From assembly GCA_958296095.1 (NCBI GenBank), contig OY282439.1:1-44386 (forward strand): a stretch of 44,386 nt of DNA, in the 5' to 3' direction. How positions within the stretch are numbered: the stretch's first letter is position 1; every line of letters begins with the position of its first letter. Source of the DNA: an uncultured Oligoflexales bacterium. Its GTDB lineage: Bacteria > Bdellovibrionota_B > Oligoflexia > Oligoflexales > JAPPIL01. Below, in pieces: positions 1 to 8,609 of the stretch. The notes under the pieces were generated by a model. That model worked only from the letters and a program-made list of their open reading frames with translations, searched no databases and had not been told where the DNA came from. Position numbers and translations under genes: made by a program.

Positions 1-1473
1 CTGACGGGCTCTGAAACGCTCGTGTCGGCGGACTTCAACGCCATCATCTGGGGTAAGAGCGAGAGCGAGCTGGATGATAAGAGCGATGAAATCTTGAAAA
101 CTTTTCGCTTGCTCAATCAAGCCGAAGGTTTGCAAGAGAGGTTAGCGGGCAAGGAGGCCTTCTTGAAAGCCATGCCGAGCACATGTCAGGGCTTGCGGCA
201 CAAGAAGATGAAGTCGAGCAATGCTGCGCACCTGATGCCTGTCTTTGCCAGTTGGCAAGGCAACCCAACACCTGTGTGTCTACTGCCAACACGAGATGGG
301 CAGTTGTTTGCACTCGATCCTTATGCTGAGCATCTGCCCGCGTGGAACGGTATCGTCTTCGGCAGTTCTGGCAGTGGCAAGAGTTACACAGTGGTGCAGC
401 TGATGGCGATGTTTTACGGCAAAGTAACTAAGGGACATCGCCCTAGAATTGTGTGGATCGACAACGGCGCATCCTCCCAGCGATTGATCGAAGTGCTCGA
501 CGGCGAGTTTTTAGACTTAAATCTCAACTCTGGCATCTGCCTCAACATGTTTGACTTAAAGACAGGTGCGACCAGGTCTGCGCGCCGGCGCACGCTGTTA
601 GCCGTGCTGGAAATGATTCTCAAAGACGAGGACAAGCAGGCACTCGACAAGCGTGCCAAGGCTTTGCTCGAAGAACAGCTGGACAAGGTCTATGCCAATG
701 CCAAAGGCAAAGTGCCAATGTTATCGGACTTGAAGGCCTTGCTTGACAAGCACGAGGATGCCCAGCTGCGCAAGTTCGGCGAAGTGCTCTACAGTTGGAC
801 CGGGGCCTCGGCTTATGGGCAACTGCTCGATGGCCCCAGCAACGTTGAACTGGCGAAAGATTTAGTGTCTATCGAGATGCAGCAGCTGAGCAATTATCCC
901 GACTTGAAAGATGTGCTCCTACTGCTGCTGACTTCGCACATTCAAGATGTCGCCGCGTCTGATCTTGACCGTGAGTATCTGTTGATTATCGACGAAGCCG
1001 AGCGCTTGTTGCAATCAGAGCTGGCCCGGCAGGTGGTAATTACCTGTTATCGCACCTGGCGCAAGTTTCGTAGCGGTATTTGGTGCTTGAGCCAGAATTA
1101 TCGGGACTTTATGGCTGATAAGGCGTTGCGCGCCGCTCTGATGACTAACACCACCAGCGTTATCATTTTGCGCCAGAGCAAGATTGATTGGGATGATTTT
1201 CAAAAGACCTTTGATTTCAATGCCACACAGGTCGAGCGGCTCAAGAGCTTGACCCTTAAAAAAGGTGAATACAGTGAATTCTATTATCGGCAGGACGACC
1301 GCGACGCGATCTTGCGCCTCACCCCTGAACCGTTGAGTCATTGGCTTGCTACATCTGACGCCAACGACAAATCGTTGATTGCGGCAACAGAGAAGCAACA
1401 CCCAACCTTGAGCAAGCTAGAGGTGCTTGAACTGTTAGCTTTTGGACCACCAGGAGATAGGCATGCGCATTAA
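1..1473 (+). CDS. virB4: VirB4/TraC-type conjugation ATPase, C-terminal part (continues from 43388-44386)
   Basis: This is the ATPase domain of the conjugation channel motor. The frame is open from base 1 and continues without a break from the 333 codons that end the window, so the circular gene encodes about 823 residues, a normal length for VirB4/TraC. The Walker A motif GSSGSGKS falls at about residue 454 of the joined protein. The Walker B segment LLIIDEAERLL is near residue 662. The family powers pilus biogenesis and substrate transfer at the inner membrane. The stop at 1471-1473 overlaps the next gene (start 1463) by 11 bases, typical of a coupled operon. The GTG at 22 is not the real start: the six codons before it are in frame with the other end of the window. 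Confidence 0.93.
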   Translation: MTGSETLVSADFNAIIWGKSESELDDKSDEILKTFRLLNQAEGLQERLAGKEAFLKAMPSTCQGLRHKKMKSSNAAHLMPVFASWQGNPTPVCLLPTRDGQLFALDPYAEHLPAWNGIVFGSSGSGKSYTVVQLMAMFYGKVTKGHRPRIVWIDNGASSQRLIEVLDGEFLDLNLNSGICLNMFDLKTGATRSARRRTLLAVLEMILKDEDKQALDKRAKALLEEQLDKVYANAKGKVPMLSDLKALLDKHEDAQLRKFGEVLYSWTGASAYGQLLDGPSNVELAKDLVSIEMQQLSNYPDLKDVLLLLLTSHIQDVAASDLDREYLLIIDEAERLLQSELARQVVITCYRTWRKFRSGIWCLSQNYRDFMADKALRAALMTNTTSVIILRQSKIDWDDFQKTFDFNATQVERLKSLTLKKGEYSEFYYRQDDRDAILRLTPEPLSHWLATSDANDKSLIAATEKQHPTLSKLEVLELLAFGPPGDRHAH

Positions 1474-2152
1474 AATTTTTGTTTTGTGGCTGGGGCTCTT
1501 TCCCGCTCCAGCCTTCAGCTTTTGGGGGGATGGTGGTGCGGGCTGGGCCCAGCTTCCCTACCTGGCCAAGGTGCTGGCCGAAAATTACAAACGCTATAAG
1601 CAACTCAAAATCATGCTGGAGCAGGCACGGCGATCGGACAACTACTTCAGAACTGTGCATCAAGGGCTAGAAAACGTCACAGGATTGATGGATAGCCTAC
1701 CCATCAACGATCAAGGCGTGCTCAAAAACTTAAAGAGTTTCAGTGGCTCGCTAAAGACAATTGCTGAAGTCTATGGTCGTATACCGCTCTCACCCGCGTC
1801 AGCACTGCACGCTTTACAAGATCAAACTGCGGCGGAATCGTTGCAGATGGTCAATTCGTTCAAGCGTTATTCAAAGACACAGGAAAGCAATTCACGCGCG
1901 CTCAAGGCACAAAGCCAAGCAGCATCACCTAAAGGCGCGGCAAGAGCTATGGCCGTATCTAATGCAATGATTCTGGACAGCATCAATCAGCTGATACGCT
2001 TGCAAAGCCAAAGCCTCAAGATGCAGAGCGAACAGCTGGCCATGATCAACAGGCAAGATAAACGCAAGATTGCCGCGTATCAGGAGGCTAATAGGGGTAT
2101 AGGCGAGGCTTTCAAGAGTTTCAAACGCCAAGATAACTTGGTGAGGTTTTAG
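1463..2152 (+). CDS. VirB5/TrbJ-like periplasmic T4SS protein
   Basis: The predicted protein has 229 residues. ATG 1463 is chosen because AGGAG sits just upstream and the first residues form a clean signal peptide (MRIKIFVLWLGLFPAPAFS), probably cleaved after AFS. The mature part is Lys/Gln-rich and predicted to be long-helical (AENYKRYKQLKIMLEQARR), with Q/S-rich helices towards the C-terminus. This matches the VirB5/TrbJ family, minor pilus-tip or periplasmic components of type IV secretion. Position supports this: it lies directly after VirB4 and before VirB6, as in VirB operons. Assignment rests on architecture and gene order; sequence similarity to VirB5 proper would be weak. Confidence 0.72.
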   Translation: MRIKIFVLWLGLFPAPAFSFWGDGGAGWAQLPYLAKVLAENYKRYKQLKIMLEQARRSDNYFRTVHQGLENVTGLMDSLPINDQGVLKNLKSFSGSLKTIAEVYGRIPLSPASALHALQDQTAAESLQMVNSFKRYSKTQESNSRALKAQSQAASPKGAARAMAVSNAMILDSINQLIRLQSQSLKMQSEQLAMINRQDKRKIAAYQEANRGIGEAFKSFKRQDNLVRF

Positions 2153-2153
2153 C

Positions 2154-3032
2154 ATGTTTGAACAGTTAGTAGGGGTAGCTAAAGACATTCGCGGTGAGAT
2201 GCTCGATCTCTATTGGTTGTTGCTTACTCCCATTGTGCTGGTGCTCATTGTCTTGGAATTTTGCCGCGGCCCGCGAGATAGCATTGATGTGACCGATATT
2301 TTGCGGCGGGTAGTGATCTCTGTGCTGCTCTTGCTGTCGTTTGAATACACCATCAACGCTATCAGCACAATCGGTGATGGCATTGTTAACAAGATCGATC
2401 GCAGCGTTGATGTCTGGGCCGTGCTGAAGAAGTTGGGGCCGAATTATCAGGATGCCGCCAGCGGACTGTTTGATTTACATGGGCATATTCTCTCCACGCT
2501 GGCGTTGCTGTCTTATCTCGTTGCCTACTTGGGTTTCTTTGTCACTGAAGCGCTGGTGCATTTTGTTTGGGTGGTGCTGTATACGCTATCGCCCTTGATG
2601 ATCTTGGCTTATGTGGCCAAGGCAACCGCTAATGTCACCGTGAATTTATACAAGGGTTTAGTGAAAGTTATCGTTTGGAAAATTTTGTGGACCGTGCTTA
2701 GCGTGTTGCTGCTGAAGCTGGCAATGGAATATCAAGCCAGCACCCTGCAAGATTACTTAGCGGCAATCATTCTCAATCTCTGCATCGGCTTGAGCATGCT
2801 GTTTATTCCTCTCGCGACGCGGTCATTGATCAACGATGGACTGGAGATGGCCGCTTCGGGGTTAGCTCTTGCGCCTGCAACCGCGGCGATGGGGGCGGCG
2901 CGATTTTATGCCCAGCATGCCGTGCGACAGGGTGCAGCCAAGACTTGGGGTGCGGGTCGCTTAATGGCAAGACCAGTACTAAATCAGGTGGGGAGAGGGC
3001 TAACGAAGTTTCGAGAGGGGCGGCTTAAGTGA
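2154..3032 (+). CDS. VirB6/TrbL-like polytopic inner-membrane T4SS protein
   Basis: The predicted protein has 292 residues and starts one base after the VirB5-like stop. It has about six hydrophobic segments, at roughly residues 20-37, 53-67, 110-130, 132-152, 173-190 and 198-220. A glycine/alanine-rich basic tail follows (ALAPATAAMGAARFYAQHA). VirB6/TrbL proteins have this plan: N-terminal segments, a large central periplasmic loop and a cytoplasmic C-terminus. They form part of the inner-membrane channel through which DNA passes. The position between VirB5- and VirB8-like genes is the canonical VirB order. There is no soluble C-terminal extension, so this is a small member of the family. 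Confidence 0.75.
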   Translation: MFEQLVGVAKDIRGEMLDLYWLLLTPIVLVLIVLEFCRGPRDSIDVTDILRRVVISVLLLLSFEYTINAISTIGDGIVNKIDRSVDVWAVLKKLGPNYQDAASGLFDLHGHILSTLALLSYLVAYLGFFVTEALVHFVWVVLYTLSPLMILAYVAKATANVTVNLYKGLVKVIVWKILWTVLSVLLLKLAMEYQASTLQDYLAAIILNLCIGLSMLFIPLATRSLINDGLEMAASGLALAPATAAMGAARFYAQHAVRQGAAKTWGAGRLMARPVLNQVGRGLTKFREGRLK

Positions 3033-3062
3033 ACGGATTAACTTCTTGGAGGACATATCGTT

Positions 3063-3641
3063 ATGGGAAACTCGACCCTGCGGGCCTGGACCGACATCAA
3101 TGCCCTGCTGCGCACCCACAAGCTGATCAATCTGGGGTTGGTCGCAGTGTGTGTTTTACAGGTGGTGGTCATCGGTTGGTTGTATGCGGCTGATCCTATC
3201 GTCGTTATCAAGGCAGGTGCGCGACAACACTATCATGTCGGACAAAGGGCCGCCGTACCCATTTCGGAGGCGGCTGTTGCAGAGTTTGTCAAAAAGTTTC
3301 TGCACATTCGCTATCAATGGCACAAGCTTGACCCGCAAGCTAAGCGGCAAGGCTTAGCGCCAATTACCACAGCTGGCTTGCAAAAGAAATTATTCAAACT
3401 TCTGACGCATCTCAAGGACAAGGAGTTTCAGGGTCAAGAGGTCGCGCAGGCAATCGTCAACATCAAAGTAAGTGTCACCCAAGACAAGGTAGTGGCCAGC
3501 TTTGATAAGTTGTTGCGGGTTGAAGGTGTGCCGATCCCTGTGCCGACAACGTTGTCGCTGCACATTATCAAAGGCACGCCTAATGCCTGGAATCCGATAG
3601 GCTTATTGGTTAATGGCGTAATTGAACATCAGGAGAAATAG
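3063..3641 (+). CDS. VirB8/TraE-like bitopic T4SS protein
   Basis: The predicted protein has 192 residues, with a short cytoplasmic N-terminus, one membrane segment at about residues 22-44 (LINLGLVAVCVLQVVVIGWL) and a periplasmic domain of about 145 residues. TraE/VirB8 proteins are bitopic assembly factors of the inner-membrane complex. ATG 3063 follows GGAGG at a slightly long spacing. The stop overlaps the GTG of the next gene by one base. It sits between the VirB6- and VirB9-like genes. The domain is more TraE-like than classical VirB8; I rely on topology, size and order rather than conserved residues. Confidence 0.7.
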   Translation: MGNSTLRAWTDINALLRTHKLINLGLVAVCVLQVVVIGWLYAADPIVVIKAGARQHYHVGQRAAVPISEAAVAEFVKKFLHIRYQWHKLDPQAKRQGLAPITTAGLQKKLFKLLTHLKDKEFQGQEVAQAIVNIKVSVTQDKVVASFDKLLRVEGVPIPVPTTLSLHIIKGTPNAWNPIGLLVNGVIEHQEK

Positions 3642-4027
3642 TGAAGCATTTTATTTCAGCAGGGGTGTTGTTGTGTTTGCCTTTGATGGCGATGGCAAGC
3701 GGTATCAGGACGGTGCAGGTTAACAATAAGAAGATGCAGCTCGTTTATCTAAAGATGGGCCGGGCTACGGTGTTGCGTTTTACGTCAAAGCCCAAGAAGG
3801 TCGTGATCGGCAATCAAAACTACTACGCGGTTGAATTTATCGACAACGACCTGACTATTCAGCCGTTGGGCAAGGTGGAGACCAATTTATTTGTCTACAC
3901 GCCTTATCGCACGTATGGTTTTATTTTGCGGGTATGTAGCAGTTGCCGCGCGGATGATTTGGTGTTTGTTAAGTGGAAGTCGCGCTATCAGTGGCCTAAG
4001 CGCATAACCAAGAAGGTGCGGAAATGA
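3641..4027 (+). CDS. Short VirB9/TraK-like outer-membrane-complex protein
   Basis: The predicted protein has 128 residues and a signal peptide (MKHFISAGVLLCLPLMAMAS). GTG 3641 is preferred: AGGAG lies 5 bases upstream and the codon overlaps the previous TAG by one base. The mature part carries motifs typical of the N-terminal VirB9/TraK/TrbG domain (RATVLRFTSKPKKVVIGNQN, then FIDNDLTIQPL and TYGFILRVC). Classical VirB9 proteins are about 250-290 residues with a second domain that binds VirB7. That domain is absent, so this is a one-domain version. The two cysteines in VCSSC could link to a lipoprotein partner, which is inference. Confidence 0.72.
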   Translation: MKHFISAGVLLCLPLMAMASGIRTVQVNNKKMQLVYLKMGRATVLRFTSKPKKVVIGNQNYYAVEFIDNDLTIQPLGKVETNLFVYTPYRTYGFILRVCSSCRADDLVFVKWKSRYQWPKRITKKVRK

Positions 4028-4956
4028 AGGTTGTTGCGAGGCTACGAGCCTTTTTTCTTAAGCAAGAGGCCGACAAAGAGGTGCTCGACCAAAAGAGATT
4101 TATGGGAGTGATGATTTTAATTTTGGCCGTTGGCACTGTGGTTGTCTTTTTCTCTAATGCCAGCGGTGATAGCAGTGTCGTGGTCAATGCCAATACGCCG
4201 ATCGAGACGGGCAATCTTGAGGTGGCATCTGTATCTGTCTCACAGGAGATCAGCGGGTTATTGCAGGCATCAGAGCAAAGAGTGCATGCACCTAAGCTGC
4301 GAGCAAAGCCTAAACCTAAACCTGAACGCACCGTAAAAATCAAATACAAAGCTCCACAGATCATTGAGAGGCAGGGGGCGGATAGTTTCACTAGCAAACT
4401 GCCGATCGGGTCAAATCTCATCGGCAAGCTGTTGACCAGCATTGACACGAGAGAGAGCGGGCAACTCTATAGAGTACTGCTCCCCTATGGTGGCAAAGGC
4501 CAGCATGGCGGTGTTCCAAAAAACACAGTTTTGTTTGGCACAGTTAATTATCCCAAGCAAGGCATGAAGGTATTCATGCAGTTCGCCAAGGCCTTGTTGC
4601 CTAATGGACAGGAGGTTGCGTTGCAAGCCCAGGCGTTGAGCACCCAGGACTACGCGCCTGGACTTGTGGGTGAGTTGCATAGTGGCACAACGGCACGCGT
4701 CGCGGCAACGCTAGGGCTGACAATGGTTGCAGCGTTCACCGACACGCTCACCACCAAACAAGCGCTCAGCGCCGAAGGAGCTGTAACCCCCCAAGCAACG
4801 ACCAAGAATGCACTTTATCAGGGCATTGCTAAAGCCAGCGAGACCGAGGCACAGCGCCAGGCAGCCGAACTCGGCCAGGTGCAGCCCTACGTCACTATTC
4901 CCGCCGGCCGAGAGATGATCGTCAACCTTTTAGAAACATACAAAGGTGAACAGTGA
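4024..4956 (+). CDS. virB10: VirB10/TrbI/TraB-like envelope-spanning T4SS protein
   Basis: The predicted protein has 310 residues. It has a basic cytoplasmic N-terminus, one membrane segment (about residues 29-46, MGVMILILAVGTVVVFF) and a proline/lysine-rich linker (KLRAKPKPKPERTVKIKYK). The C-terminal beta-barrel domain contains LPIGSNLIGKLLTSIDTRES and GLVGELHSGTTARVAATLG. This is the VirB10 plan: it bridges both membranes and senses ATPase activity. The barrel region is compact compared with typical 380-residue family members. It overlaps the VirB9-like gene by 4 bases and the coupling-protein gene by 4 bases, so translation is probably coupled. Confidence 0.82.
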   Translation: MKVVARLRAFFLKQEADKEVLDQKRFMGVMILILAVGTVVVFFSNASGDSSVVVNANTPIETGNLEVASVSVSQEISGLLQASEQRVHAPKLRAKPKPKPERTVKIKYKAPQIIERQGADSFTSKLPIGSNLIGKLLTSIDTRESGQLYRVLLPYGGKGQHGGVPKNTVLFGTVNYPKQGMKVFMQFAKALLPNGQEVALQAQALSTQDYAPGLVGELHSGTTARVAATLGLTMVAAFTDTLTTKQALSAEGAVTPQATTKNALYQGIAKASETEAQRQAAELGQVQPYVTIPAGREMIVNLLETYKGEQ

Positions 4957-6332
4957 GCAAAGTCAAAACAGGTGAAGGGCTAGAAAACTATGTGCTCACG
5001 CTGCTGCACTGTCTCGCCAGCATCTCGCGGGTGTGTTGGTTTGGTGTGCGCAAGCTCGACTTCAAAAACCTAAACACCTGGTCGTGCTTACTACTGATCA
5101 ATGGCCTGCTCATGATCGTGCTGTTCGGGACACTACACTATCAACGAGCCGTAGAGCTTTATTTTCCCCTGCTGGGCGTGTTGGTGGTACTCGCCGTGTT
5201 CGCTTACGGCTGCAAAGATTTTAGCCGGCATGTTGCCTTTCAAAAAGCCATCGCCCGTGCTGGCTTGAGAACTGCCACAGGTGAGCAGCCACAGGTGCAG
5301 GCGATAGTGCCGATAGGTGTGCAGCGCGTGAAGGTGATTGTTGAAACATGCGGCGTGGGCATCAATAAATTCAAAGCACAGCAAGATAGTTTAACGGCTG
5401 GCTTTCGCCAAAAAGTTGAAGACATCGTGTCTGGCAAGGATATGGGCCAGGTGGAGATAATTCTGTGTGCGCGTGACTTGCCTAGCATGGTCAGTTTTCA
5501 CGAGCTCTATAGCCACATCAAAGAGCCATATGCGTTCGTCGTCGGACAAAGTATCAATGGTGTGGTGACACAAAAGATGCAATCTCTGCCGCACCTACTC
5601 ATCTCTGGAGCCACAGGCGGTGGCAAGTCGGTGTTTTTTCGGGCAACCATGCTGGCACTGCTAAAAAGCTCGCCGCACATTCAGCTGTATCTGTTGGATA
5701 TGAAGCGCGGCGTAGAGGTCAAAGAGTTTACCGCCTTGCCCAACGTCAGGACCGCCGCGGATGAGACAGAGGCAACCAGCATGCTTGCGGCTCTAGTCGC
5801 GGAAATGCACCGCCGCTATGAAATTTTAGCGCATAGCGGACACAAGTCGATCAACCCTGTGCGGGACAAGCTGGATTTGTTGGTGGTCGGCATAGACGAA
5901 GCCGCGGCGTTATTCGGTCGCGGCACCAACGCCACCGCCGGCAATTGTATGGGTGAATTGGCTCGTCTCGCGAGAGCAGCAGGTATGCATCTGATCGTGG
6001 CCACCCAAAAGCCAGTTAAGGAGGCGATTAGCACCGAAATTTTGGATAACTTAACAGGACGTATGACCTTCAAGATGATTTCGTCGGCGGCCTCCAACGT
6101 CGCGCTAGGGGGCAACTATGCTCAGAAGTTACCCGCCATCAAAGGGCGCGCGGTGTGGTGTAATGGCAGTGAGCGCAGGCAGGTGCAAGCGCCTTTCGTT
6201 GACGATGAATTGATAGAGGCCGAACTGGAGGTAATAAGTCAGGAGTTTGCCGCTGGCCTTAGGCAGAATTTTAATGCACTACTCGGCGGGACATTCAATG
6301 CCAAAATATCACAGGCAAAAAAACATGCGTAA
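4953..6332 (+). CDS. FtsK/SpoIIIE-like type IV coupling protein (T4CP)
   Basis: The predicted protein has 459 residues. Two membrane segments (about residues 43-61 and 70-86) precede a RecA-like motor. Walker A is GATGGGKS at 219-226 and Walker B is LLVVGIDEAAAL, with D315/E316. Further FtsK-type motifs include LLDMKRGVEVKEF and GMHLIVATQKP. The likely role is to bring relaxase-bound DNA to the secretion channel. The start is GTG 4953, overlapping the VirB10 stop. The gene overlaps the candidate relaxase, as expected of a matched T4CP-relaxase pair. The family signature is FtsK-like rather than classical TraG/VirD4. Confidence 0.8.
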   Translation: MSKVKTGEGLENYVLTLLHCLASISRVCWFGVRKLDFKNLNTWSCLLLINGLLMIVLFGTLHYQRAVELYFPLLGVLVVLAVFAYGCKDFSRHVAFQKAIARAGLRTATGEQPQVQAIVPIGVQRVKVIVETCGVGINKFKAQQDSLTAGFRQKVEDIVSGKDMGQVEIILCARDLPSMVSFHELYSHIKEPYAFVVGQSINGVVTQKMQSLPHLLISGATGGGKSVFFRATMLALLKSSPHIQLYLLDMKRGVEVKEFTALPNVRTAADETEATSMLAALVAEMHRRYEILAHSGHKSINPVRDKLDLLVVGIDEAAALFGRGTNATAGNCMGELARLARAAGMHLIVATQKPVKEAISTEILDNLTGRMTFKMISSAASNVALGGNYAQKLPAIKGRAVWCNGSERRQVQAPFVDDELIEAELEVISQEFAAGLRQNFNALLGGTFNAKISQAKKHA

Positions 6333-7092
6333 AGCTAGGCAGAAATTCAAAAATGTTATCTTGTGCAGTCGAGACTTGCGGATAATGCGCTCGCTGTTTG
6401 CAAGCAAGGTAGCCAGTCAAGAGCAGATAGCTGAGCATTTTTTCCCTGCTGTGTCTGCCCAAACCGTGAATAGACGGCTGCTAAAGATCATGGCACTGGG
6501 TTTGCTACGAAGAAAGCCCCTGGCGGTGGATAATAAGATCATTTACGCATACTCGCTAACTCAACGCGGCCTTGCCAAGCTTCAACTAACGCGGTCTTGT
6601 CGAGCAAAGACAGCAGTAACGTTAAGTGAATGCCCTGTGCATGACATCACCTTGAACGACATCCGCCAGGCATTTGTGGCTAAGTCAGCGGTGCAAAGCT
6701 ACCACACCGAGAATGTCCTCCAAAGCTGCGCAGCATACCGCGACGACAGGAAGTTTCAGCCCTTCATCAAGCTGAATAGTGATGCAATGGCAGAGGTAGA
6801 GACAAGAATTGGGGTGTTGAATTTGGCTATCGAGTTTGACATGACACACAAAAGCAAGAGTCGCTATTTGCACAAGCTCAATACCTACTATGTCGAACCT
6901 GGCGTGGACGGAGTGCTTTACATCTGCGCGAACAAATACATTTTGAACGTCCTGCTGAAGGTCGATAGGGAGGTGTCAGACCGTTATCAGTGTGACCCCA
7001 AGGTGTATTTTGCTTTGCTCGCCGATGTCACTGCTGCAACCGGTGAACTGACTTTCAGAAGTGTGCATAAGGGCATCTTCTGTGTTGCCTAG
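6298..7092 (+). CDS. Candidate MOBC-type relaxase (replication-relaxation family)
   Basis: From ATG 6298, 7 bases after GGCGGG, the predicted protein has 264 residues. ATG 6325 is the alternative; a TTG at 6247 lies deep inside the coupling-protein gene and is less likely. The N-terminal half is winged-helix-like (EQIAEHFFPAVSAQTVNRRL). The C-terminal half shows the D...E-x-D...K pattern of Replic_Relax/MOBC proteins, which are PD-(D/E)XK-like nickases: D162, E179/D181 and K185/K187 in IEFDMTHKSKSRYLHKL. MOBC relaxases, such as MobC of CloDF13, are encoded beside their own coupling protein, as here. No HUH-type relaxase is visible anywhere else on the plasmid. The family call is good; nicking activity is inference. 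Confidence 0.66.
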   Translation: MPKYHRQKNMRKARQKFKNVILCSRDLRIMRSLFASKVASQEQIAEHFFPAVSAQTVNRRLLKIMALGLLRRKPLAVDNKIIYAYSLTQRGLAKLQLTRSCRAKTAVTLSECPVHDITLNDIRQAFVAKSAVQSYHTENVLQSCAAYRDDRKFQPFIKLNSDAMAEVETRIGVLNLAIEFDMTHKSKSRYLHKLNTYYVEPGVDGVLYICANKYILNVLLKVDREVSDRYQCDPKVYFALLADVTAATGELTFRSVHKGIFCVA

Positions 7093-7215
7093 GGACGGGC
7101 AAAGTGCTGGTGATGCTTGCTTAGTGACTGCTGTGTGGCTAAGCCCCTGGGAAGATGTAACTGCCTGTAATTACTGCGTGATGTTGAGCCCAGGCGGCGA
7201 GCTATCCGAGAGGTC
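7087..7215. promoter_or_regulatory. Candidate oriT / conserved non-coding block (copy A)
   Basis: This stretch starts at the relaxase stop and ends before the lipoprotein gene. It is similar, in inverted orientation, to 15612-15750. Shared words in order are CTAGGGAC, GCAAAGTGCT, TTAGTGACTGCTG, CCTGTAATTACTGC and TGATGTTGA, ending in a GCTATC block. GTAATTAC is a perfect 8-bp palindrome. Position after a MOBC gene makes oriT the leading explanation; a shared promoter or operator is the alternative. Confidence 0.45.
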
Positions 7216-7266
7216 GCGGCTATTATGATCTGTGTTTTCAATAACCACTTAATTTGGAGGTGTTGC

Positions 7267-7779
7267 ATGCAAAAGGGAATGGTGATGTGTGGAGCTAGGA
7301 GGCGGCAAGGAGCTAGGCAGTGGCAAGGAGTCCCTGCAAGTGCAGCATTGGCTGTGCTCGTAGCCAGCGCGGTATTGGCAGCGAGTTGTGCCACACTGCA
7401 CAAGTCTATGCTGACCGGCGTAGGCCTAGGGGTAGGGACTGGAGCAGTCGCAAGCATGGCGACGAGGGGAGGAGGCAAGGGTGCACTGACAGGTGCGCTC
7501 GTCGGTGCTGCGTTGGGAGTCGCGAGCAGTTACCTGATACATGGTGCGTTGCAGAAGAGGGACGCAAAGACCAGGCAACAGACCCTGCTCAACCTCGATA
7601 AGTTCTCCGTCTCGGCACCGACCCGCGGTCAGGGTGTGCAGGACTTTCGCTTGTCAGCTCCCGATATCGATCAGGAATGCTTCGATTGGGAGGTGCGAGG
7701 CAATCAGCTCGTCCAGCAACATTGTGTGTGGACGATACACGGCAACGCCACCTGGCAATTGAACACTAGGGGGCAGTGA
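7267..7779 (+). CDS. Glycine-zipper lipoprotein, possible VirB7-like partner
   Basis: ATG 7267 follows GGAGG by 7 bases, giving 170 residues. The signal segment ASAALAVLVASAVLAASC ends in a plausible lipobox (AAS-C). Next comes a glycine-zipper stretch (MLTGVGLGVGTGAVASMATR, then GALTGALVGAALGVASS), as in outer-membrane or pore-associated lipoproteins. The soluble C-terminus has several cysteines (QECFDWEVRGNQ, QQHCVW). A small lipoprotein is the missing VirB7-type element of the secretion core, and this gene is close to that operon, so it may fill that role. That is inference from type and position; VirB7 proper is much shorter. Confidence 0.6.
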   Translation: MQKGMVMCGARRRQGARQWQGVPASAALAVLVASAVLAASCATLHKSMLTGVGLGVGTGAVASMATRGGGKGALTGALVGAALGVASSYLIHGALQKRDAKTRQQTLLNLDKFSVSAPTRGQGVQDFRLSAPDIDQECFDWEVRGNQLVQQHCVWTIHGNATWQLNTRGQ

Positions 7780-8097
7780 ATGAGGGCAGGAAAGAAGAGC
7801 ACTGTGTGCAGGGTGCTGTTGGATCAGGAGCAGGCTAGCCTTGTCGCTGAGTTGGTTACGAAACTGAAGGCTGATTACTGCAAGCTGGACAGCTCGAAGC
7901 TGCTGAACTTGATCGTGGTGATCTTCTTCGAGAAGTATGCAGTGCAGGAGTATGACAACATCGCGGCAACGTTCTTCGACAAACGCGGCTACCTGCGCAA
8001 TCTCATCAACACCGCCCCGCTTGATGACATCGACACGTCCATCAAAGCCTATCTCGGCAAGCGGCGGGTGGCGAGGGAGCAGAAGCAGCGGGCTTGA
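7780..8097 (+). CDS. Hypothetical small protein, possible RHH-like accessory factor
   Basis: The predicted protein has 105 residues. ATG 7780 follows the lipoprotein TGA directly, so the two are co-transcribed. I do not recognise a family. The N-terminus is a basic strand followed by two predicted helices (STVCRVLLDQEQASLVAELV, then SSKLLNLIVVIFFEKYA), which could be a ribbon-helix-helix-like fold. The C-terminus is basic (AYLGKRRVAREQKQRA). A small basic protein next to the conjugation genes could be an oriT accessory or regulator, but nothing in the sequence proves it. Confidence 0.55.
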   Translation: MRAGKKSTVCRVLLDQEQASLVAELVTKLKADYCKLDSSKLLNLIVVIFFEKYAVQEYDNIAATFFDKRGYLRNLINTAPLDDIDTSIKAYLGKRRVAREQKQRA

Positions 8098-8224
8098 ACA
8101 TACGATGCTCACCAAGCGAGCGTCTACTATCACCAGGATGATGCTAGGCACAGCCAAATGGCAGGGACAAGGTGACAGAACGCAAACGCTTTCGCGCAAG
8201 CGAGGGGTATCCCCACACATTTTG

Positions 8225-8470
8225 TGTTCTAGACGCTCTACATACATATACCTGTACACGTCTATTGTCACTTTTTTAAGCGCGGTCCTTCAAAGCCAGT
8301 TATAGCCTCATTAGATCGCGCTCCTATAAGTCCAGCGCGGTAAGCTTGTAATCCCGTCACTACCTCGTTAGATTGTGCTTATTGTCCGACAGCGCGCCCC
8401 GCGCTGTTTTGTAAAAAGCGCGGTCTGGCTAGGCAGCTCTAGGGTTTTGTTACCGCGCTCCCAGAAACGG
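8225..8470. repeat. Non-coding region with AGCGCGGT repeats and a hairpin
   Basis: About 500 bases (8098-8609) hold no gene I can support. AGCGCGGT occurs near 8278, 8333 and 8415, and inverted as ACCGCGCT near 8451. Two related segments share CCTCATTAGAT/CCTCGTTAGAT followed by a C/T-rich tail and GTCC, about 59 bases apart. A perfect 8-bp hairpin (ACAGCGCG-CCC-CGCGCTGT) lies at 8389-8407, followed by TTT. The direct and inverted repeats suggest an origin or multi-site operator, perhaps for the RepA replicon. Confidence 0.4.
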
Positions 8471-8609
8471 ATATATACGTGCCACGTACGTCTAAAACGA
8501 CCTCATTGTTCTTCAGCATACTTTTCCACGCAGTTCGCTTGAGGTTGGTGTCACCTTTTACACCTCGTTCGATCTGATTTTGACTTGTAGGCTTGGGATT
8601 CGGCTGATC

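Noticed and set aside
7654..8271. 205-codon minus-strand frame opposite the lipoprotein and following gene
   Set aside because: It is antisense to two genes with good ribosome sites, is rich in Cys/Leu/Pro runs and shows no family pattern.
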